A stretch of 64,000 nt of DNA from CAZBJJ01 sp964492245. Its GTDB lineage: Bacteria; Spirochaetota; Spirochaetia; Treponematales; Breznakiellaceae. Positions 50,166 to 59,126 of the stretch are shown here, in pieces. Under the pieces are notes generated by a model, which ran no database searches, was not told where the DNA came from, and saw nothing but the letters and a program-made list of their open reading frames with translations. The stretch spans positions 1-64,000 of the forward strand of contig CAZBJJ010000002.1 of NCBI GenBank assembly GCA_964492245.1, in the 5' to 3' direction. Both the position numbers and the translations under genes were made by a program. Every line of letters begins with the position of its first letter. The stretch's first letter is position 1.

Positions 50166-51959
50166 ATGGATTCTCCCCTCTCTTTTGACAGCCTAGGCCT
50201 GTCTGCTCCCGTGCTTTCGGCACTTAGTCGCAAGGGTTTTACCGAACCCAGCTCTATTCAGGCCCTGGCCCTGCCCCGCCTGCTGGCCGACGAAGGCCAT
50301 TTAATTGCCAAGGCCCGTACCGGTACCGGTAAAACTGCAGCCTTCGGTATTCCCTTAGTCGAAAAACTTAACGCCCCTGCCGATTCGGTTAAAGCTATCA
50401 TTTTAACACCAACGCGCGAACTGGCCCTGCAGGTGAGCCAAGAAATTCGCTCGCTCTCTGGGGGGCCCTTTCCGCGCGTCTGTGCCGTATATGGGGGCGC
50501 CTCGATGGGCGTTCAGCTGCGCGAACTTGGGCGCGGGGTCGAAATTGTGGTGGGCACCCCCGGCCGGGTTATGGACCATCTGGAGCGCGGCAGTTTAAGG
50601 CTGGAACATTTGGACTGGTTCATTTTAGATGAGGCCGACGAAATGCTGGATATGGGCTTTTTGGAAGATGTTGAAACTATTTTAGCAAAGGCCAATCCCG
50701 ACCGGCGAGTTGCCCTGTTTTCTGCCACCATGCCGCCTCCCATTTTGCGCATCGTGCGCCAGTATTTGGGCGAGGTCGAAATAATCGAAGATAGGGTTAC
50801 CGCCGAAGAAAAACCGGCTGTCGATCAGTTTTATTTAATGTTGCGAAAAGAGGATCGCCTAGAAGCCCTGCGGCGCATTGTGGATGCCAGCGAAAACTTC
50901 TATGGCCTTATTTTTTGTGCCACAAAGGTGGAGTCGGATGAGCTTTCCCGGCGGCTGGTAGAAAATGGCTATTCGGCAGAGGCCATCCATGGCGATCTTT
51001 CGCAGGAGGCCCGGGAGCGGACATTGCGCCGCTTTAGGGCGCGCCTTACCACGGTCTTAGTGGCCACCGACGTGGCAGCCCGAGGCATTGATGTGGCAAA
51101 TTTGAGTCATGTTATCAATTGGGACCTTCCCAACGACCGCGAAAGCTATGTACACCGCATTGGGCGCACTGGCAGGGCGGGTAAGCGGGGTATGGCTATC
51201 AGTTTTGTCCTGCCATCTGCGCGGGGGCGCATAACAACCCTGTCCCGCAGTATGGAAAAAGTACTTGGCAGCCCCATTCAGGCAATGAAGGTTCCCGCTG
51301 TCGATGCGGTTATGGCCCAAATTCGGGAACGCATTTTGCGCGAGAGCCTCGAGGCGGCCCCAGAGTTGGAAGAGGACGGAAGTGCAAGCTTTGGTGCAGA
51401 GGACCAGCGGGCAGTTTTGGCCCAGGAGCTTTTGGAAGAACTTGGGGCACAGCGGGCCTTGGAGGCCCTTATATCCCACTCGTATGGGAATCTGCTCGAC
51501 GCTTCGCGCTATGCTTCTATAGAAGAATTACGGGATCCTGTGCGCGATAGGTTTGGGCGGCTAAAAGAACAGGGTCTACAGCGGCCCAGCAGAAACAGGC
51601 AGCGCATGGCGGCGGGTTTTTCGGAAAACAGCAGTTTGCAGCGGGTCTATGTAGGTATGGGGCGCCAGCATGGGGCCGGCCCCCGCGAGGTGGCCACCTT
51701 GGTTGGGCGCGCTGCTGGGGTGCCCGGTCGCTTGGTCGATGCAATTGATGTACGCCCCTACTGTGCCTTTGCCACCCTTCCCAAAGATGCCGCAAAGCGG
51801 GCCTTTGCCTTTGCAAGCAACGAGAGCGAGCATCCGGCAATACGGCCCGCCGAACCCCAAGAGGAGCCAGATTCTAAAGGCAGGGGGGGCCGGAGCAAGG
51901 GAACTGCGAAGTTTAAAGGAAATACAGGAAAATCTCGGGAAACAAGGCGAAAACGCTAG
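50166..51959 (+). CDS. DEAD-box RNA helicase with DbpA/CsdA-type RNA-binding domain
   Basis: 597 residues from ATG 50166, 9 nt after GAAGGA; ATG 50157 touches that site. Core motifs: Q motif GFTEPSSIQALALP, ARTGTGKTAAF, PTRELALQ, LDEADEMLDMGF, LFSATMP, and VATDVAARGIDV, HRIGRTGRAG. The C-terminal region about 495-565 (RVYVGMGRQHGAGPREVATLVGRAAGVPGRLVDAIDVRPYCAFATLP) is the small RRM-like domain of DbpA/CsdA, then a basic tail. Remodels structured RNA, probably rRNA. Confidence 0.93.
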   Translation: MDSPLSFDSLGLSAPVLSALSRKGFTEPSSIQALALPRLLADEGHLIAKARTGTGKTAAFGIPLVEKLNAPADSVKAIILTPTRELALQVSQEIRSLSGGPFPRVCAVYGGASMGVQLRELGRGVEIVVGTPGRVMDHLERGSLRLEHLDWFILDEADEMLDMGFLEDVETILAKANPDRRVALFSATMPPPILRIVRQYLGEVEIIEDRVTAEEKPAVDQFYLMLRKEDRLEALRRIVDASENFYGLIFCATKVESDELSRRLVENGYSAEAIHGDLSQEARERTLRRFRARLTTVLVATDVAARGIDVANLSHVINWDLPNDRESYVHRIGRTGRAGKRGMAISFVLPSARGRITTLSRSMEKVLGSPIQAMKVPAVDAVMAQIRERILRESLEAAPELEEDGSASFGAEDQRAVLAQELLEELGAQRALEALISHSYGNLLDASRYASIEELRDPVRDRFGRLKEQGLQRPSRNRQRMAAGFSENSSLQRVYVGMGRQHGAGPREVATLVGRAAGVPGRLVDAIDVRPYCAFATLPKDAAKRAFAFASNESEHPAIRPAEPQEEPDSKGRGGRSKGTAKFKGNTGKSRETRRKR

Positions 51960-52034
51960 ATTGCTATATATAAAATATGTAATATATAACGATGTTTACA
52001 GCTAGCGACATGTTTTGTCCTGTTTGGAGGTTCT

Positions 52035-54551
52035 ATGGTTAAGTATGTAATAATTGGTGGGGTCGCCGGTGGTGCTTCCACCGCGGCGCGGCTTCGCCGG
52101 CTCGATGAAAAAGCAGACATTGTCCTTTTTGAACGCGGTAACAATATCAGTTATGCAAATTGCGGCCTGCCCTACTATGCCGGTGAAATTATAAAAGAGC
52201 GCGATAGGCTCTTTGTTATGACACCCGAATCCTTCGCCGCTACCCTGGCAGTGGATGTACGCATTCGCCAAGAGGTTGTAAGCATAGATCGGAAGGCCAA
52301 AACTGTTCGGGTTAAACGCCTGGACAGTGGCGAAGAATATACGCAGGAATACGATTTTTTAGTGCTTTCGCCTGGGGCCGAACCCATAAAGCCGCCTATC
52401 CCAGGTATTGAATTAGAAAATATCTACAGTCTTCGCACCGTAGAGGATATAGACCGTATAAAAACAGCCATCGACAAGAGAAACCCCCGCCGCGCCCTAG
52501 TTGTTGGCGGTGGCTTTATTGGGCTTGAAATGGCCGAGAATCTGTATGAACGCGGTGTTTTTGTAAGCTTAATCGAGGCCCTGCCCCAGGTTATGAATCC
52601 TATAGATCCGGAAATGGCGGCGCAGGTACATCAATCTTTAAAAGACAAGAAAATTGAGCTCTACCTGGGATCCGCCGTTCAAAGCTTTAGCAAAAAGGAT
52701 GGGCAGATAGCGGCAGATATTTCTACCGGCGAAAAGCTTTTGGCCGATTTGGTCATTCTTTCGATTGGGGTGCGTCCCGAGGGGCATTTGGCCAAAGAGG
52801 CGGGCCTAGAAGTGAGCAACAACGGCGCCATTGTGGTGGACGAGTATCTTCGCACCGCCGATCCGAGTATATACGCCCTCGGCGATGCTATGGCCTTTAT
52901 GCACCCTGTTTTAGGTAAGCCCTTAACCATCCCCTTGGCGGGTCCGGCAAACAAGCAGGCCCGCGTTGTGGCAGATAATATTGTCAAAGGCCCTACCAGC
53001 CGGAAATGGCAGGGTGCGGTGGGGACATCAATTGCAAAGGTCTTTGGCCTTACTGCTGCCGTTACTGGCCTAAACGAAAAAACCTTAAAGGCGCACAATA
53101 TTCCCTGCGAATCGGTAATAACCCATGGCAATAGCCACGCCAGTTATTATCCAGGGGCCCTGCCTTTGAGCATTAAGACTATTTTTTCCCCAGAAACCGG
53201 CCAGCTTTACGGCGCCCAGGTGGTGGGCTATGACGGTGTGGATAAGCGCATCGATGTTCTAGCTACCTTTGTGCAAAGGGGGGCCTCGATTTTAGAGCTG
53301 GTAGATTTTGAGCAGGCCTATGCACCACCCTTTTCCAGCGCCAAGGATCCCATCAATATAAATGGCATGGTCGCCGAAAATAGGCTCAAAGGTCTGTCGA
53401 GGGCTATTAAGTGGCAGGATCTGGACGAGCAGATAAAGGCCGGGAGCATTCTTTTAGATGTTCGCAGTCGGGACGAGTTCGAGTTGGCTGCAATACCCAG
53501 CGCTATCAATATTCCCCTGGAGCTTTTGCGCGAGGAATTGGGCCAGCTTCCCAGGGACAGGCCCATTTTGGTCTACTGTGCGGTGGGGCTTCGAGGCTAT
53601 TTGGCCGAGCGCATTTTGCGCCAGCGGGGTTTCGAGAATGTTTTTAATCTTGATGGCGGGTACAAGACCTGGGTTACCGCAACAACGGAACAGAAACTTA
53701 CCGGTATTTATGTGCCGGGAAAAAATATACAGGGTCTGTATCCCGAAAATCCTGCGCTAATGGAAAGCTATGCCGAGGGATCTGGCCTGCCCGGACAGGG
53801 GCTTGGCGGTCCATTTATAGAGGTGGATGCCTGTGGCCTGCAGTGTCCAGGGCCAATTATGCGTTTAAAGCAGGAAATGGATAGATTGCAGCCGGGAGGG
53901 CGCTTGGCCATTAAGTCCAGCGATCCAGGTTTTGCTCGCGATGCCCCGTCTTGGGCAAATATGACCGGAAATGTGCTTTTGTCTTTCGAAGAAAACAAGG
54001 GCGTTTTTACCGCATTTTTCGAAAAGGGTGGCCTTCGCCCAGCCACTGCCCAGCTTGGTACCAAGGCGGCTTCGGGAGCGCTCAATGCCGCGAGCCTCAT
54101 TGTTTTCTCCGATGATCTCGACAAGGCCCTGGCCAGCTTTGTATTGGCGAATGGGGCCGCAGCGGCGGGTAAACATGTTACTATGTTCTTTACCTTTTGG
54201 GGCCTTAGCGTTATTAAACGGGCAAAGCCAGGGCGGGTACGCAAGGATCTTTTGGGCCGCCTGTTTGCCCTTATGCTCCCCAGCCATGCAGGAAAACTGG
54301 GGCTTTCTAAAATTAACATGGGTGGCATGGGTTCGGCCCTTATGCGCAAACGCATGAAGGCAAAGGGCGTTGACCAATTGGAGGCAATGATGTTTCAAGC
54401 CCGTCAGCTTGGCGTTCGCCTTGTCGCCTGCCAAATGTCTATGGATATTATGGGCATCGAACGCGAGGAGCTTTTAGAAGGAGTAGAGATTGCCGGTGTG
54501 GCAACCTATATGGAAGCTGCTAGCCGGGGGAATATCAATCTCTTTGTTTAG
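52035..54551 (+). CDS. Four-domain fusion: CoA-disulphide reductase, rhodanese, TusA, DsrE2
   Basis: 838 residues. Part 1 (1-445) is a flavoprotein CoA-disulphide/persulphide reductase with GGVAGGASTAARLRR and the active Cys43 in NISYANCGLPYY. Part 2 (about 455-545) is rhodanese with Cys515 in VYCAVGLRGY. Part 3 (about 595-665) is TusA-like with ACGLQCPGPIM (Cys600, Cys604). Part 4 (about 675-838) is DsrE2-like, with FTFWGLSVIK and VACQMSMDIMGI. All four handle persulphide sulphur, so the protein probably relays or reduces it using NAD(P)H. Known architecture in anaerobes; natural partner not visible. Confidence 0.92.
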   Translation: MVKYVIIGGVAGGASTAARLRRLDEKADIVLFERGNNISYANCGLPYYAGEIIKERDRLFVMTPESFAATLAVDVRIRQEVVSIDRKAKTVRVKRLDSGEEYTQEYDFLVLSPGAEPIKPPIPGIELENIYSLRTVEDIDRIKTAIDKRNPRRALVVGGGFIGLEMAENLYERGVFVSLIEALPQVMNPIDPEMAAQVHQSLKDKKIELYLGSAVQSFSKKDGQIAADISTGEKLLADLVILSIGVRPEGHLAKEAGLEVSNNGAIVVDEYLRTADPSIYALGDAMAFMHPVLGKPLTIPLAGPANKQARVVADNIVKGPTSRKWQGAVGTSIAKVFGLTAAVTGLNEKTLKAHNIPCESVITHGNSHASYYPGALPLSIKTIFSPETGQLYGAQVVGYDGVDKRIDVLATFVQRGASILELVDFEQAYAPPFSSAKDPININGMVAENRLKGLSRAIKWQDLDEQIKAGSILLDVRSRDEFELAAIPSAINIPLELLREELGQLPRDRPILVYCAVGLRGYLAERILRQRGFENVFNLDGGYKTWVTATTEQKLTGIYVPGKNIQGLYPENPALMESYAEGSGLPGQGLGGPFIEVDACGLQCPGPIMRLKQEMDRLQPGGRLAIKSSDPGFARDAPSWANMTGNVLLSFEENKGVFTAFFEKGGLRPATAQLGTKAASGALNAASLIVFSDDLDKALASFVLANGAAAAGKHVTMFFTFWGLSVIKRAKPGRVRKDLLGRLFALMLPSHAGKLGLSKINMGGMGSALMRKRMKAKGVDQLEAMMFQARQLGVRLVACQMSMDIMGIEREELLEGVEIAGVATYMEAASRGNINLFV

Positions 54552-54577
54552 CTGAATAAAAGAATGCCTGTCTTCCT

Positions 54578-54607
54578 GCCCCCCGCCTTGAAACGGGGGG
54601 CTTTTTT
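54578..54607 (+). terminator. Strong rho-independent terminator ending at a candidate tex ATG
   Basis: GCCCCCCG (54578-54585) pairs with CGGGGGGC (54594-54601), loop of 8 nt, then six T (54602-54607). The first in-frame ATG of the next gene begins at 54608, which argues for a later start for tex. Confidence 0.9.
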
Positions 54608-54676
54608 ATGGACAATTGGCCCATGGAAATTACAAGCGAATTTATCGAAGGCCTTGTGGTAAACGAGGTCAATATT

Positions 54677-56989
54677 ATGAAAGAGATTGCCGAGGATTTG
54701 GGCATTCGACTTGCACAGGTTTCTACGGTTGTAGGCCTTTTGGCAGAGGGATCGACTGTTCCCTTTATTTCTCGGTATCGCAAAGAGATGACGGATAACC
54801 TGGACGAGGTCCAGGTGCGAGATATCGAGCGCTTTATGAGCTCTAAGAAAAATATGGAAGAGCGACGCCTGGAAATTATTCGGGGCATTTTTTCCCAGGG
54901 CAAATTGAATACCATACTGTACGAAAATATAACAAAGGCATCGACCTTAACCGAGTTAGAGGACATCTATGCCCCCTATAAGCGCAAAAAAAAGACCCGT
55001 GGCATGTTGGCCCAAGAGCGGGGCCTAGAGCCCCTGGCAGAGCTCATGTTGGAACTTGGCGATGCAGAATTGCTGCTAAAAGCCGAGGACTTCGTTGTGG
55101 AAAACAGCGAAAACGCGGAGCTTTCGGTCGCCAATGCGGTAGACGCCCTCCAGGGGGCAATGGATATTCTGGCCGAGCGGCTGAGCCAGGATACCGCAAT
55201 GCGGGCAATGCTTAAGTCCTTTTATTTAGCTGATGGGCGCATCCTGGTAAAGGGCATTGGGGATGAGGAAAAGAAAAAAACGTCCACCTACCAGATGTAC
55301 TGGGACTTTGCCGAGCCCCTTTCCCAGGTAAAGCCCCACCGCATTTTGGCCATTAACCGGGGCGAGCGCGAAGGCGAGCTGGAAGTGAGTATCGATATAG
55401 ACTTAGAGGCGGCATATCAGCTTCTTCAAAAGGAATATTCAATTTATAACGAGTACCATCGCAATTCAATTGACGATGGTATACGCCGCCTTTTATCGCC
55501 GGCCGTTTTGCGCGAACTGCGCGGGGACCAGGGCGAAAATGCCGACGACCACGGTATTGGAGTCTTTAGCGAAAACCTTAAAAACCTCTTAATGACCCAG
55601 CCAATTAAGGGCACGCGGGTTCTGGGCATCGACCCGGGCATTCGTACCGGTACAAAGTGTGCTGGCCTAGACGAGACCGGTAAGTATTTGGGTAGCTTTG
55701 TAATGTATCAGCAGCGGGATGTAGAGGCCACCAAGCTCCTTCTGCGCGGTATAAGCGAATTTAAGCCCCAGCTTATAGCCATTGGCAACGGCACTGGCAG
55801 TCGCGAAGTTCAGGAGCTGGTGGCGGCGGCAATTAGCGGTGCCGGCCTGGATGTTCTGTATACCATGGTCGACGAGGACGGAGCCTCGGTGTATTCTGCC
55901 AGCGATATTGCCCGCGAAGAGTTCCCCGACTTGGATTTAACTATTAGGGGAGCTATTTCAATTGGCAGGCGCCTGCAAGACCCCTTGGCAGAGCTGGTAA
56001 AAATAGACCCAAAATCGATAGGCGTTGGCCTGTATCAGCACGATGTAAACCAGAAAAAGCTTTCCGAAAAGCTGGACGAGGTGGTCTCCTCGGTGGTGAA
56101 CAATGTTGGCGTCAATTTAAATACCGCTAGCGCCAGCCTCTTGCGCTATGTCTCGGGAATTAACTCTTCCCTAGCTAAAAAAATCGTAAAACACCGGGAT
56201 AATACCGGTATAATCGAAGATCGCAAGAGCCTGCTTAAGGTGTCTGGAATGGGCCCCAAGAGCTTTGAACAATGTGCTGGTTTTTTAAAAATTCCCGAAA
56301 GCCAGGATATTTTGGACAACACCTGGGTGCACCCAGAAAACTACGAGATTGCCCGAGAGCTCTACGACCTGCTTAAGGCGGGGGGCGAACTTAAAAAGGC
56401 CGATCGCGACGCTCTAAAGGAAAAATACTCTGTTGGCGATATGACAATATCTGACCTGCTCGAAGAGCTTAAAAAACCCAACCGCGACCCCCGCGAAGGC
56501 TATCCAAAACCCATTATGCAAAAAGGAGTTGTGCTCTTCGAGGACCTTAGCGAGGGCATGATGATTCAGGGCAAGGTGAAAAATGTGGTGGATTTTGGCG
56601 CATTTATCGATTTGGGCATTAAAGAGACCGCCCTTTTGCATATTTCAGAAATGAGCGACAGCTATATAAAAGATCCTATGTCGCTCTTAAAAGTGGGCGA
56701 CCAGCGCGAGTTTAGAATAATTGGGCTGGATATGGATAGGCGGCGCATATCGGTTTCGCTTAAAAGCCAGGCTGCCACAACTGGCGGCGCAGCGGCACGG
56801 GGCGCGAAAAAAGTGGGGGCCGGCGGAACAGCAGAGGGGGCAAGGCCCCAAGGAGGCTCCAAAGGGGCCCCCTTGGGGGCCCCCAAGGGGGGCGCTTCCC
56901 GCCCCTTCGGTGGCAGCGACGATGGCACCATGTACAACCCCTTTGCCGCCGCTTTTCAAAAAAGCAGGGACGATAAGAAAAAACGCTAA
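54677..56989 (+). CDS. tex: Tex-family RNA-binding transcription accessory protein
   Basis: 770 residues from ATG 54677, with GAGGT 9 nt before it; ATG 54623 and 54608 have no ribosome site and the latter abuts the terminator, so they are less likely. Domains: N-terminal helices (VVGLLAEGSTVPFISRYRKE), YqgF-like (VLGIDPGIRTGTKCAGLD), HhH (SGMGPKSFEQCAGFLKI), and the S1 domain (MIQGKVKNVVDFGAFIDLGIKETALLHISEMSD), then a Gly/Ala/Pro tail containing a 24-bp palindrome. Acts in transcription and RNA turnover. Overlaps rsmG by 1 nt. Confidence 0.93.
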   Translation: MKEIAEDLGIRLAQVSTVVGLLAEGSTVPFISRYRKEMTDNLDEVQVRDIERFMSSKKNMEERRLEIIRGIFSQGKLNTILYENITKASTLTELEDIYAPYKRKKKTRGMLAQERGLEPLAELMLELGDAELLLKAEDFVVENSENAELSVANAVDALQGAMDILAERLSQDTAMRAMLKSFYLADGRILVKGIGDEEKKKTSTYQMYWDFAEPLSQVKPHRILAINRGEREGELEVSIDIDLEAAYQLLQKEYSIYNEYHRNSIDDGIRRLLSPAVLRELRGDQGENADDHGIGVFSENLKNLLMTQPIKGTRVLGIDPGIRTGTKCAGLDETGKYLGSFVMYQQRDVEATKLLLRGISEFKPQLIAIGNGTGSREVQELVAAAISGAGLDVLYTMVDEDGASVYSASDIAREEFPDLDLTIRGAISIGRRLQDPLAELVKIDPKSIGVGLYQHDVNQKKLSEKLDEVVSSVVNNVGVNLNTASASLLRYVSGINSSLAKKIVKHRDNTGIIEDRKSLLKVSGMGPKSFEQCAGFLKIPESQDILDNTWVHPENYEIARELYDLLKAGGELKKADRDALKEKYSVGDMTISDLLEELKKPNRDPREGYPKPIMQKGVVLFEDLSEGMMIQGKVKNVVDFGAFIDLGIKETALLHISEMSDSYIKDPMSLLKVGDQREFRIIGLDMDRRRISVSLKSQAATTGGAAARGAKKVGAGGTAEGARPQGGSKGAPLGAPKGGASRPFGGSDDGTMYNPFAAAFQKSRDDKKKR
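56868..56891. repeat. Perfect 24-bp palindrome in the tex tail
   Basis: CCCCCTTGGGGG|CCCCCAAGGGGG, coding for the Gly/Ala/Pro/Leu linker after the S1 domain. In-frame and in a disordered region, as with the palindromes in hsdR and uppP. Confidence 0.9.
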
Positions 56990-57639
56990 TGAAAGACCTT
57001 CTGCAAGCCGGTTTAGAAAAACTTAGTGTCGATTACCCGCTATTGTCCTCGCCCGAGCTTGCAGATAAATTGTTTTGTTATATACAGTTGCTGGAAAAAT
57101 ACAACCCAGCCCTGGGCCTTGTCTCGGTAAAAAACAGCCAGGACCTGGTGGTGCGCCATATTCTAGATTCCCTTGCCCCCATTGCAAATATTCATGGCCT
57201 TTTGCCTTCGGGGCTGTCTTTTTTGGCCGATGCCGGCAGTGGCGCTGGGCTGCCCGGCATCCCTCTGGCGCTTGTGCTTAAAAATACGCATATAAGCCTT
57301 ATCGAGAGAATGGGAAGGCGCTGCAATTTTTTAGAGACCGCCCTCTTGACCCTTGGCCTGTCGCATGTGGATGTACAACAGCATGATATCGAGGAACTGC
57401 CCCCTGCAGGCTTCGATATCATTACCTTTCGGGCCTTTCGCCCCTTGGAGCCATCAATTTTAAAAGGACTTTTTAGGCTTTTAAACCCGGGGGGACGCTT
57501 AGCAGCCTATAAGGGAAGGCGCCAGAACATTGAAAAAGAAATGGCGGCTATAGAGAATCTTGTGGGAAATTGGGAGGCAATAGACTTAGAGGTCCCCTTT
57601 TTAAACGAAGAGCGCCACCTTGTGCTTATCGAGCCCTAA
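56989..57639 (+). CDS. rsmG: 16S rRNA (G527) N7-methyltransferase RsmG
   Basis: 216 residues. Matches GidB/RsmG: LFCYIQLLEKYNPALGLVS, VVRHILDSLAPI, FLADAGSGAGLPGIPLAL (SAM site), ISLIERMGRRCNFLETAL and ITFRAFRPLEP. Methylates G527 in the 530 loop of 16S rRNA. Its ATG lies in the tex stop codon (TAATG). Convergent with the TPR-Mrr gene 13 bp beyond its stop. Confidence 0.95.
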   Translation: MKDLLQAGLEKLSVDYPLLSSPELADKLFCYIQLLEKYNPALGLVSVKNSQDLVVRHILDSLAPIANIHGLLPSGLSFLADAGSGAGLPGIPLALVLKNTHISLIERMGRRCNFLETALLTLGLSHVDVQQHDIEELPPAGFDIITFRAFRPLEPSILKGLFRLLNPGGRLAAYKGRRQNIEKEMAAIENLVGNWEAIDLEVPFLNEERHLVLIEP

Positions 57640-57652
57640 TGGCTAGGGGCGC

Positions 57653-59026
57653 TCAATTAAAGGGGTTAATGTTATTGTCCACCGAGTCTAAAATTTTGCC
57701 TATTTTGTCCTTTTCAATTAAATCGATTAAACGCGCTTCGACAAATTTTTTTGCCTCTTCGGTAAAAACGCCCGCGGTCATGCAATAGCCCTTTCCGGCC
57801 TTTGTGTCCTTTAGGCGGGCGTAAAAATCGCGCATAATAATATCGCCCACCGTGCCCTGGCTGCGAATAAAGCGGAAAAGTACAATATCGGACCAGCGGG
57901 GAGTATCGACCTCGGTTAAAATATCAGCCCATTCATTTTTATTTACCGAAATATCACTTATCTTTACCTTTGCCCTTGGAATAAAGGTCATGGCCACCTT
58001 GCGACAGAGGGTTACAAAGTCGCCAGTGGGTGCCATCAAATATACCTGTAGATTTTTATGTGCATTGAGCTCCTGATATTTAGAAATTAAAATGGGCACA
58101 TCCTTAAAATTGGGATAGCTCGTTTGTACGTCGCGCAGAAGTGTGAGTGCCCGGCCAATTTCCTGTTGCTTGATATAGGCCAGTGCTAGGCGATATTTGA
58201 GCTCTGCGGCAATTTCAATTTTAATATTCTGATGTTTCAGGCCAATTTCGAAATCCATTACCGCCTTTGCGTACTGGTGTTGGTTCATATGTATGGTACC
58301 CGCAAAAAGCGAGGCATTTGGACCCATTTGGGGATCGGGGCGCAGATGGGTAAAAATACGCACCGCTTGATCGGTCTGGTTCAATTCAAAATAACTTTCT
58401 GCGACGGTGTACAGGGTTTCTTTGTCATCGGGCACGAGGTCGATAACACGCCGCAACAGGGCAAGGGCTTCGGAGTATTTTTTGGTTCTAAAAAGGCTGT
58501 GCCCCAGGTAGCGAAGGGTGGCAGCATGGTCTGGATCCTGGCTACGGGCCTGGCGCAAAAGAGGAATTGCCTTTTCGTAGGCCTTTCTGGTAAATTCCAG
58601 GTACCCTAAATTATAATTAATTTCGAAATTGTTTTGCTGAAGAGAGCGGGCAATGGTAAGTCCTTTGTAGGCATCGTCCATTCGGCCCATTTTAAGCGCG
58701 CTCATACCAAAGCGTAAATTAATTTCGAACTCATCCAGGTCGCTATTGGTGGAGCAAAGATCGACAAGGGCCTCGTAGGTTTTTAAGGCTTTTTCCCAAG
58801 ATTCTTCGTTGTAGTAGAGTTCGCCAAGCAGTTTTAAACCTTCGGGGTCTTTCGGGTTTTGCGACAGGCGCCGATTGGCCTCTTTTAAAATTGCTTCTCG
58901 TCCCTTGGTCCGCTTTTTTTTAATATTGCGAGACTTGGATTTTGACTTTGAACTGAGGCCCATAAGAAAAACAACTATAATAGATAGTAAAATTATGGCC
59001 AAAAGTATTGGTACTAACAAAAACAT
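57653..59026 (-). CDS. TPR protein with N-terminal membrane helix and C-terminal Mrr-like domain
   Basis: 457 residues. TM helix (about 3-23), basic linker, then TPR units across about 45-330 (AILKEANRRLSQNPKDPEGLKLLGELYYNEESWEKAL, LGYLEFTRKAYEKAIPLL, LGHSLFRTKKYSEALALLRRV and more). The last 110 residues include DIVLFRFIRSQGTVGDIIMRDFYARLKD and KGYCMTAGVFTEEAKKFVEARLIDLIEKDKI, which resembles the end of Mrr-type restriction domains ('ft-eA--fa---i-Lid---l'). The QxK catalytic pair seems to be Phe-x-Arg, so it is probably inactive as a nuclease. Leaderless start predicted. Confidence 0.75.
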   Translation of the reverse strand: MFLLVPILLAIILLSIIVVFLMGLSSKSKSKSRNIKKKRTKGREAILKEANRRLSQNPKDPEGLKLLGELYYNEESWEKALKTYEALVDLCSTNSDLDEFEINLRFGMSALKMGRMDDAYKGLTIARSLQQNNFEINYNLGYLEFTRKAYEKAIPLLRQARSQDPDHAATLRYLGHSLFRTKKYSEALALLRRVIDLVPDDKETLYTVAESYFELNQTDQAVRIFTHLRPDPQMGPNASLFAGTIHMNQHQYAKAVMDFEIGLKHQNIKIEIAAELKYRLALAYIKQQEIGRALTLLRDVQTSYPNFKDVPILISKYQELNAHKNLQVYLMAPTGDFVTLCRKVAMTFIPRAKVKISDISVNKNEWADILTEVDTPRWSDIVLFRFIRSQGTVGDIIMRDFYARLKDTKAGKGYCMTAGVFTEEAKKFVEARLIDLIEKDKIGKILDSVDNNINPFN

Positions 59027-59032
59027 AGGCTT

Positions 59033-59061
59033 ATTATCGGCAGAGAATGCATTTGAGTCAA
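59033..59061 (-). promoter_or_regulatory. Promoter of the TPR-Mrr gene, abutting the start codon
   Basis: Minus strand TTGACT (59061-59056), 17-bp spacer, GATAAT (59038-59033), 6 nt to ATG at 59026. Confidence 0.65.
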
Positions 59062-59077
59062 GAAAAGTCTATAAAGA

Positions 59078-59106
59078 TTGACAAAGCTCTAAGCTGCCTT
59101 TACATT
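59078..59106 (+). promoter_or_regulatory. Promoter of the LysM gene
   Basis: TTGACA (59078-59083), 17-bp spacer, TACATT (59101-59106). Here a normal leader with AAAGGGG follows before ATG 59127. Confidence 0.7.
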
Positions 59107-59126
59107 TAAAAGATAAAGGGGTCTGT

